Shown: positions 57,815 through 64,000 of the stretch, piece by piece
How positions within the stretch are numbered: position 1 is the stretch's first letter
Layout: each line of letters begins with the position of its first letter
DNA from: Candidatus Lutacidiplasma silvani
GTDB lineage: Archaea > Thermoplasmatota > Thermoplasmata > Lutacidiplasmatales > UBA184
Direction of reading: 5' to 3'
NCBI GenBank assembly: GCA_022750295.1
Contig: JAKIVZ010000011.1
Location: forward strand, 18,696-82,695
DNA length: 64,000 bases
The notes under the pieces: generated by a model
Seen by the model: only the letters and a program-made list of their open reading frames with translations
Told to the model about the DNA's origin: nothing
Database searches by the model: none
Made by a program: the position numbers and the translations under genes

Positions 57815-58888
57815 CTACGTCTTGCGCTGCACGAGCCGGTCGGCGATTTCTTCGAGGAGCGAACGGCCCGACGCGGTCAGGGACCGGCTGCGACGGACCC
57901 GTCGAACGGCGTCGGCGGTGAGGGCGGCGATCCGCTTCTCGGAGTACTCGAGGCTTCCGGACGACCGGATCGCGGCGCGGGCGGCCTCGAACTCCGCGGG
58001 CGAGGCGGCGGGTCGACCCAGGACGGCCCCGATCGCGGCCCGCTCGGCGTCGTTCCCGTGCCGCCAGGCGTGGACGACGAGGAGCGTCCGTTTCCCCTCG
58101 GCGAGGTCGTTCGCGCTCTTGCCCGATGCGGACGCGTCGAACCCGGTCCCCAGGACGTCGTCCCGAAGCTGGAAGGCGACCCCGGCGGCGAGCCCGAACG
58201 CGTCGAGGTCGACGAGGAGCGGGGGCGAGGCCCCCCCGAGGATGGCGCCGATCCTTAGCGGCGCGCTGACGGTGTAGACGGCGGATTTGAGGCGGTGGAC
58301 GAGGAGGACATCGGCCTCCGAAACGTCCCCGACCGCGAGCGCGCCGTTCCGGACGTCGAGCAGCTGGCCATACGCGGTGAGGCGGGTCATCCGGGCGTAC
58401 TCGGCGACGGCCGCGAGGCGACGCGGGGCCGGCGCCCGCACCGCGAGGAGCGCCTCGACGGTGAACGGCTCCTCGAGGTCGCCGAGCGTGATCCCGATCC
58501 CCATCCCGTAGTCGTCGGGGGACCCCCGCCCATCGAATCCCCGGTGGTCGTCGGCGAGGGCCCGATGGAGGGTCGGCCCTCCCCGCCGGGTCTCGGAGTG
58601 GTCGATGATGTCGTCGTGGATCAACATCCAGCTTTGGAAGTGTTCGAGCGCGGCCGCCGCCGGGACGGCGGCCGACGGCTCCTTGCGAGTCGCCAGGTGG
58701 TACCCGGCCAGGACGAGGAGCGCCCGGAACCGCTTCCCTCCGCGGAGGGTGAACTCGCGGGAGCGGTCCAAGTACGGACGAAACGGGGGCGGACTTTGGC
58801 GTCGCGCCACCGCGTACGACTCCCCGAGCGCGCACTCGATTCGGGGCAGGTACTCGACGAGCCGGGCGAACTCCACGGGGACCGGCAC
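57815..58888 (-). CDS. polyprenyl synthetase (GGPP synthase-like)
   Basis: GGKRFRALLVLAGYH, MLIHDDIIDHSETRRGGPTLHRAL, FQLRDDVLG. Confidence 0.92.
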   Translation of the reverse strand: MPVPVEFARLVEYLPRIECALGESYAVARRQSPPPFRPYLDRSREFTLRGGKRFRALLVLAGYHLATRKEPSAAVPAAAALEHFQSWMLIHDDIIDHSETRRGGPTLHRALADDHRGFDGRGSPDDYGMGIGITLGDLEEPFTVEALLAVRAPAPRRLAAVAEYARMTRLTAYGQLLDVRNGALAVGDVSEADVLLVHRLKSAVYTVSAPLRIGAILGGASPPLLVDLDAFGLAAGVAFQLRDDVLGTGFDASASGKSANDLAEGKRTLLVVHAWRHGNDAERAAIGAVLGRPAASPAEFEAARAAIRSSGSLEYSEKRIAALTADAVRRVRRSRSLTASGRSLLEEIADRLVQRKT

Positions 58889-58935
58889 GCTCGACGTCTG
58901 TACATATTTAACTACCGAGCGGACTTGGAACGCCG

Positions 58936-60027
58936 ATGGCCCATCCGGGGTTCGCCGACCTCGTCGGTCGGCTCGTGGAAGCGATGGGGCAGAACGTGGC
59001 GGCGGTCCGACCGCGGGACGAGACGATCCTCCTGCAGACCCCCGACGGGTTCCTCTATGCGTTCGTCGACGATACGACGAAGCTCTCGCTGGGCGACGTC
59101 CAGCGGTTGTTCCATGAGGTCCCGGATGCCCCGGCGAAGGTCGTGGTCCTCACCCCGGACCGACTCCCCCTGGCCCTCGGGGCCGAGGTTCTTCGGCGGG
59201 GTGGGACGGTCGTTGAGGGAACGCGCTTCACGGAACTCGCGAAGGGGCTCGGACTCGGCGAGCAACTCGGAGAACCTCCCCGCGCCACTCCGGACGGCCA
59301 CCGGCCCCGACTCCTCCCGTCGGCCCGACAGCTTGACGAGGTGGTCCGACGGGCGGAAACTTGGCAGGCCTGGGGGGTCCCGGCGCTCGCCCTTCGGTTC
59401 TACCGGCAGGCCACCGAGCTGAAGCCCGAGTTCGCGCCCGCGAAGGTGGGCGTCGGGCAATCGCTGCTCGCACTCGGACTCCCGCTCGAAGCGGATCGCG
59501 CCTACGACGACGTCCTGCACGCGCATCCGGGGAACGTCGACGCCCGTCTCGGCAAGGCGGCGGTGCTGGGCGCGACCGGGCACCCCGAGAAGGAGATCGC
59601 CGAGTACCGCCGACTCCTCGACGACCACGAAGGACGGTCGGACATCCGCGCCCACCTCCTGGCCGCGCTCCTCGATGGTCGGGCTTGGACCGACGCCCGT
59701 CGCGAGGTCGAGGCGATGCTCCGGACGATGCCGGAGGACCCGCGGCTGCGATTCCTCCGGGCGGTGGTCCTCGAGCGCGTCGGGGAGGCCGACCTTGCGA
59801 AGAGCGAGCGGGAGCGGGCCCGAGCCCTTGGCCTCCCGTACGACACGGAACGGTCGCTGTGCGAGCACCTGGGCCTTCCGGCCCCGCCTCCGCCGCCCGG
59901 CCCCCTCCCGACTCGGACCGTCGTGGCTCCCTCGAGGTCTCGCACCAAGGCGGCGGCCCGGACCAAGCCCGCACGGGCGAGTCCCCCGTCCCGCCGCATC
60001 CCGGCGAAGCGCGCCCGCCGACGCTGA
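58936..60027 (+). CDS. TPR-like repeat protein
   Basis: Repeats such as WGVPALALRFYRQATELKPEFAPAKVGVGQSLLALGLPLEADRAYDDVLHAHPGNVDARLGKAAVLGATG. Confidence 0.7.
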   Translation: MAHPGFADLVGRLVEAMGQNVAAVRPRDETILLQTPDGFLYAFVDDTTKLSLGDVQRLFHEVPDAPAKVVVLTPDRLPLALGAEVLRRGGTVVEGTRFTELAKGLGLGEQLGEPPRATPDGHRPRLLPSARQLDEVVRRAETWQAWGVPALALRFYRQATELKPEFAPAKVGVGQSLLALGLPLEADRAYDDVLHAHPGNVDARLGKAAVLGATGHPEKEIAEYRRLLDDHEGRSDIRAHLLAALLDGRAWTDARREVEAMLRTMPEDPRLRFLRAVVLERVGEADLAKSERERARALGLPYDTERSLCEHLGLPAPPPPPGPLPTRTVVAPSRSRTKAAARTKPARASPPSRRIPAKRARRR

Positions 60028-60048
60028 ACCCCCGGAGGCCGGGCCCCC

Positions 60049-60957
60049 GTGCGAATCGTTTCCGTGCTCCCGAGCGCGACGGAGACCGTCGCCGCGCTAG
60101 GGCACCTCGGCGAGCTCGTCGGGCGGAGCGCCGAGTGCGATGCGCCGGCCGAAGTCCGTCGGCTCCCCGTCGTCATGCGTCCGAAGTCGCTCGATTCCGA
60201 ACGCCCTTCGGCCGAGATCGACGCCCGGGTCCGGTCGACGCGCGCCGGCGACCAGAGCCTGTACGAGCTCGATATTCCGCTCCTCGCCCGGCTCCGGCCG
60301 GATCTGATCCTCACCCAGGACCTCTGCGGAGTTTGCTCGGTGACCGATGCCGAGGTCGAAGCGGCGTGCCACGCCGCGGGGATCGACCCCCGGATCGTGA
60401 GCCTCACCCCCCGGACCCTCGGCGACGTCGCGGAGACGATCGAGACCATCGGTGCGGCGATCGGCGCCTCGGAGGCGTCGCGTCGGTTGGCGGCATCGCT
60501 CCGCGGGACGCCGTCCGCCCGGAGCGGCGGCCGACCTCGCGTGGCCGTCGTCGAGTGGATCGACCCCGCCATCCTCGCCGGCCTCTGGACCCCGGAGATG
60601 GTCGAACGGGCCGGCGGGGAGCCGATCGGCCCCACTTCGGGCGGCGTGGGACAGCGGACGACGTGGGCCTCGATCGCCCGCCGGCGCCCGGAGCTTATCG
60701 TCGTGGCGCCGTGCAGTTTCGCCGTCGAACGGACGGTCCGGGAACTCTCGACGACCCGTCTCGGGGATCGGCTCCTGGACCTCCCGACCGGGCGCGGAAT
60801 CTGGATCGCCGACGAAGCGTACTTCAGTCGCCCGGGACCCCGGCTCGCGGACGGAATCCGACTCCTTCGAACCCTTCTCGGGGACGAGCGTCCCGACCGA
60901 CCGATGGGGATACAACGGTGGGACCCTCCCCGTCCCGCGAGGGGGGACGTGGCGTGA
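60049..60957 (+). CDS. BtuF-like periplasmic-binding-fold protein (cobalamin-type)
   Basis: RIVSVLPSATETVAALGHLGELVGRSAECDAP...PDLILTQDLCGVC. Confidence 0.85.
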   Translation: MRIVSVLPSATETVAALGHLGELVGRSAECDAPAEVRRLPVVMRPKSLDSERPSAEIDARVRSTRAGDQSLYELDIPLLARLRPDLILTQDLCGVCSVTDAEVEAACHAAGIDPRIVSLTPRTLGDVAETIETIGAAIGASEASRRLAASLRGTPSARSGGRPRVAVVEWIDPAILAGLWTPEMVERAGGEPIGPTSGGVGQRTTWASIARRRPELIVVAPCSFAVERTVRELSTTRLGDRLLDLPTGRGIWIADEAYFSRPGPRLADGIRLLRTLLGDERPDRPMGIQRWDPPRPARGDVA

Positions 60958-61673
60958 GCTCGTGGACCAGCCCACCGGGGGGCGGATACTGGGTCGGAGC
61001 GGCGCCTCTCCCGTCGAAACGGATCACCACGTCCGAGACGGAGATCCTGCACATCGCGATCGCCTTCGTAGTCCTGACTCTGGACATCGCGATCGTCGAG
61101 ACGAAAATCCTCGGGGAGGTGACCTTCGGGGGGTTCAACCCGGGGGCGGTCGCCGGCGCGCTCGCCTTCGGTGCGGCGGCGGCCCTGACCGGTTTCCTCG
61201 CCCACGAGCTCGCCCACAAGGTCTCGGCCGAGCGTCGCGGGTTCTGGGCCGAGTTCCGGATGTCTCCGACCGGACTTCTCTTCTCGTTGATCACCGCCGT
61301 CTTCGGATTCCTGTTCGCCGCCCCGGGGGCGACCGTCATCGGCGGGATGGGGAGCGCCCCGGATTGGGGGAAGACGAGCCTCGCTGGCCCCGCGCTCAAC
61401 CTCGTCGAGGGGAGCGTGTTCGCGGCCGCCGGCTTCGGCCTGCTCGCCCTCTCGGGTAGCGCGGGAACCGTAGGGTTCCTGGTCCGGCTGGCGTTCGTGA
61501 ACGCGTGGTTTGCGGCCTTCAACCTGATCCCGTACGGGCCGCTCGACGGACGGAAAGTCCTCCGATGGAGCGCCCCGGTGTGGGCCGCGTCGTTCGTGGT
61601 ATCGGTGGCGTTCGCCGGAATCCTGTTCCTCATCGTCGTCTTCGGCTGGCCGCTCGGGGTGGCGACGCTGTGA
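60954..61673 (+). CDS. M50-family (site-2 protease-like) membrane metalloprotease
   Basis: FLAHELAHKVSAERRG (HExxH-like HELAH), NLIPYGPLDGRKVL. Confidence 0.85.
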   Translation: MSSWTSPPGGGYWVGAAPLPSKRITTSETEILHIAIAFVVLTLDIAIVETKILGEVTFGGFNPGAVAGALAFGAAAALTGFLAHELAHKVSAERRGFWAEFRMSPTGLLFSLITAVFGFLFAAPGATVIGGMGSAPDWGKTSLAGPALNLVEGSVFAAAGFGLLALSGSAGTVGFLVRLAFVNAWFAAFNLIPYGPLDGRKVLRWSAPVWAASFVVSVAFAGILFLIVVFGWPLGVATL

Positions 61674-62611
61674 CCGCGCCCACCGTGACCGAGCTCGGCA
61701 ACGGGCGGCTGATGCTGGACCTCGGGTTCCGTGGCCACGAGGGCTTGATCGCGAGCTTCCTGCTCCCCGGTCCCGAGGGGTGGACGATGATCGAGACCGG
61801 TCCCACGAGTTGCCTCGACCGGCTCGTCGCGGGGGTTCTGCGGGCCGGGGTCGACCCGCGGGAGGTCGAGCGGATCTTCGTGACCCATATCCACCTCGAC
61901 CACGCCGGCGCGCTGGGGACCGCCGCGGAGAAGTTCCCGGACGCCGAGCTGTTCGTTCACCGGTCGGGGATCGGCCACATGATCGACCCGGTCAAACTCG
62001 TCGCGAGCGCTCGGCGGGCCTGGGGCCTCGAGTCCGACCAGCTGTGGGGGGCCATCGCGCCGACCCCGGCGAACCGACTCGGCCCCCTCGATGGGGGAGA
62101 ATCGTTCGAGCTTACGGACGGGACCCTCGAGGTCCTCGCCACCCCGGGGCACGCCCGGCACCATCTCGCGTTCCTCGACACGGGCCTCTCCGCGGTCTTC
62201 ACCGGGGACGCCCTCGGGGTCCGTCTGGCGGGACGACGGAGGGCCCGGCCGGCGGTCCCTCCCCCCGACCTCGACCTCGAGCAAATGTTCGCGAGCCTCG
62301 ACCGGATCCGGAGCGTGGAGCCGAAGCGGCTCCTCCGAACCCACTTCGGCCCGTCGGAGGCGCCGGACGCCGACATCGGGGCGTACCGGGACGCGGTCGA
62401 GGAATGGCGGGACGTGGCCCTCGGCGCCGCCCGCGTGGACCCCGCGCTGGAGTACGTCGCGCGCGCGCTCCGGGAGCACGAGGATGCGGTCGCCCGGGCC
62501 GAGGGTCTCCCGTTGGCCTCCGACGGCCCCGAGTCGCTCGTCTCGGGGTACGACCTCGCCGCCCAAGGCCTCCTTCGGTACTTCCGGGTTCGCGGACTTC
62601 TCCCGGAGTGA
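61670..62611 (+). CDS. metallo-beta-lactamase-fold hydrolase
   Basis: IFVTHIHLDHAGALG, TPGHARHHLAFLD, FTGDALGV. Confidence 0.88.
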   Translation: MTAPTVTELGNGRLMLDLGFRGHEGLIASFLLPGPEGWTMIETGPTSCLDRLVAGVLRAGVDPREVERIFVTHIHLDHAGALGTAAEKFPDAELFVHRSGIGHMIDPVKLVASARRAWGLESDQLWGAIAPTPANRLGPLDGGESFELTDGTLEVLATPGHARHHLAFLDTGLSAVFTGDALGVRLAGRRRARPAVPPPDLDLEQMFASLDRIRSVEPKRLLRTHFGPSEAPDADIGAYRDAVEEWRDVALGAARVDPALEYVARALREHEDAVARAEGLPLASDGPESLVSGYDLAAQGLLRYFRVRGLLPE

Positions 62612-62617
62612 GCGGCC

Positions 62618-63823
62618 GTGGCCGCGCTTCCGCCCGGCCGCCGGGGGCTCCCCTCCGGGGTGCTGTTCGTCGTACGGGTCGTCTACGCGTTCAACTGGTA
62701 CAACATCGGCGCGGTCCTCCCGCTGATCGCGGTCACCCTGTCCGCCTCCCCCGCACAACTTGGGATCGTCCTCGGGACATTCCTCCTCGGGGTCGGGATC
62801 TTCCAAGTCCCCGCCGGCCTCGCGGCGGTTCGATGGGGGTCCCGGCGGGTGTCGCTCGCGGGGGTCGCGGTCTTCGGGATCGCCGGCGTCGCCTCGGCGT
62901 TCGCCCCGTCGTGGGAGGGACTCGCGGCGATCCGGTTCGTCGCGGGCGTCGGGGCGGCGTTCTTCTTCTCCCCCGCGCTCAGCTTGATCGCCTCGTACTT
63001 CCCGCCGGGAGAACGGGGACCGATCATCGGGTTCTACAACGGGGGATTCTCGATCGGCGGTGCGGTCGGGCTCGTGGGCGGGGCCGCGATCGGACTCGCG
63101 ATCGGTTGGCCGGCGGCGCTCGGACTCGGCGGAGTCGCGCTCCTCGCTACAACGGCCGCCGCGTATGTGGTGCTGCCCCGCCGGGACCCCGAGGGGTCCA
63201 CCCGCGATAGCGCGGCCGTCTACCGGGCCGGTCGGGCCGTCCTGACGAGTCGGTCGATCTGGGGACTCTCCCTCGCGTTGACCGGGTTTTGGACGGCGAT
63301 TTACCTCGTGGCGCAGGACTACGTGGAATTCGCCCACTCCGTCCACCCGGGCTGGGGGACGGGACTTGCGGCGCTCCTGACGGCCATCGTGGTCGTATCC
63401 GCGTTTCCCGGGGGACCCATCGGGGGCTGGTTCGCGGAGCGGGGTCGGGACCGGCGCTTGCTCATCGGGATCTTCGGCGCGGTGGTGAGTAGCCTGATTC
63501 TCCTGGTTCCGTTCGCCACGATCTGGACGATTGGGCCGCTCTTCCTCGCGCTCGGCTTCCTCGACGGGGTCGTTTTCGCCATCCTCTACCTGATTCCCAC
63601 CTACCTTCCGGAAACCCAGGGGGAAGGGCTCGCCCTCGGGGTTGGCGTGGTGAACTCGATCCAGGTGCTCCTCGGAAGTGGGTTCGTGATCCTGTTCGGG
63701 GTCCTCGTGGAATCCATCGGGTGGACCGGCGCCTGGCTGTACGCCGGTGTGTTGAGCTTCGCGCTGCTGCCGGCGCTCCTCTGGGTCGCGCCAAACCGGG
63801 GGACGACACCGCGCCCGGACTGA
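62618..63823 (+). CDS. MFS transporter
   Basis: ~12 hydrophobic segments; GSRRVSLAGVAVFGIAG motif region. Confidence 0.85.
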   Translation: MAALPPGRRGLPSGVLFVVRVVYAFNWYNIGAVLPLIAVTLSASPAQLGIVLGTFLLGVGIFQVPAGLAAVRWGSRRVSLAGVAVFGIAGVASAFAPSWEGLAAIRFVAGVGAAFFFSPALSLIASYFPPGERGPIIGFYNGGFSIGGAVGLVGGAAIGLAIGWPAALGLGGVALLATTAAAYVVLPRRDPEGSTRDSAAVYRAGRAVLTSRSIWGLSLALTGFWTAIYLVAQDYVEFAHSVHPGWGTGLAALLTAIVVVSAFPGGPIGGWFAERGRDRRLLIGIFGAVVSSLILLVPFATIWTIGPLFLALGFLDGVVFAILYLIPTYLPETQGEGLALGVGVVNSIQVLLGSGFVILFGVLVESIGWTGAWLYAGVLSFALLPALLWVAPNRGTTPRPD

Positions 63824-63927
63824 CGCCAGGTACGCTTGCCTCCGCGGGCGTCGGTGCGAATCGCGGGCCCGGCCCAGGGACTTGCCGCGGAAGCGTTCAT
63901 TACCTACGGGCCGAGTGGCGAAGCCGC

Positions 63928-64000
63928 AGCCCCGTGGTGTAGTGGCCAAGCATGCTGGCCTTTGGAGCCGGCGACAGCGGTTCGAATCCGCTCGGGGCTA
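63928..64000 (+). tRNA. tRNA-Gln (TTG)
   Basis: Acceptor AGCCCCG/CGGGGCT, anticodon loop CTTTGGA, T-loop GGTTCGAATCC; 73 nt ending at the window edge. Confidence 0.92.

Noticed and set aside
60824-63949. 1041-aa minus-strand ORF
   Set aside because: Antisense shadow of M50 protease, MBL hydrolase and MFS genes in GC-rich DNA; composition is charged low-complexity

Overview
This is an archaeal chromosomal segment. The core genes include Nop10, aIF2-alpha, S27e, L44e, L15e, L18a/LX, L1/L10/P1, Nop5-fibrillarin, GINS, Trm56, FtsY, prefoldin alpha and beta, Pcc1, mevalonate kinase and a prenyl synthase. It is high-GC and looks euryarchaeal, possibly Thermoplasmatota; the lineage is an inference. 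The main discovery is a compact, apparently intact casposon at 16635-21369 (4735 bp). It has perfect 59-bp terminal inverted repeats (16635-16693 / 21311-21369) and a 15-bp target-site duplication AGCTGTTTAACAGAA (16620-16634 / 21370-21384). It encodes a stand-alone Cas1 with candidate catalytic E133/H189/D201 and a divergent family-B DNA polymerase. The two genes are convergent and their 3' ends overlap. Several small uncharacterised ORFs are also present. There is no Cas2, Cas4, effector or CRISPR array. A third copy of the target sequence at 15012-15025 makes a repeat - 1.6 kb - repeat - casposon - repeat layout. The 1.6-kb segment carries the same 7-bp terminal inverted repeat GGGGGCA, so it may be a non-autonomous element or an older insertion at the same target. 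The casposon target lies in the putative operator of a downstream RHH regulator (21427-21825), where the target motif is repeated as an 11-bp inverted repeat. Other points of interest: three M29-aminopeptidase-like paralogs that appear to lack metal ligands, a trio of KaiC/RecA-like proteins of which only one has a Walker A motif, a ThiI-like protein with a lost PP-loop motif, a candidate secreted GH12-like protein, a frameshifted RibD-like gene and a pilin-like ORF in the accessory island. All calls come from reading the sequence and the supplied ORF track; no database search was run.
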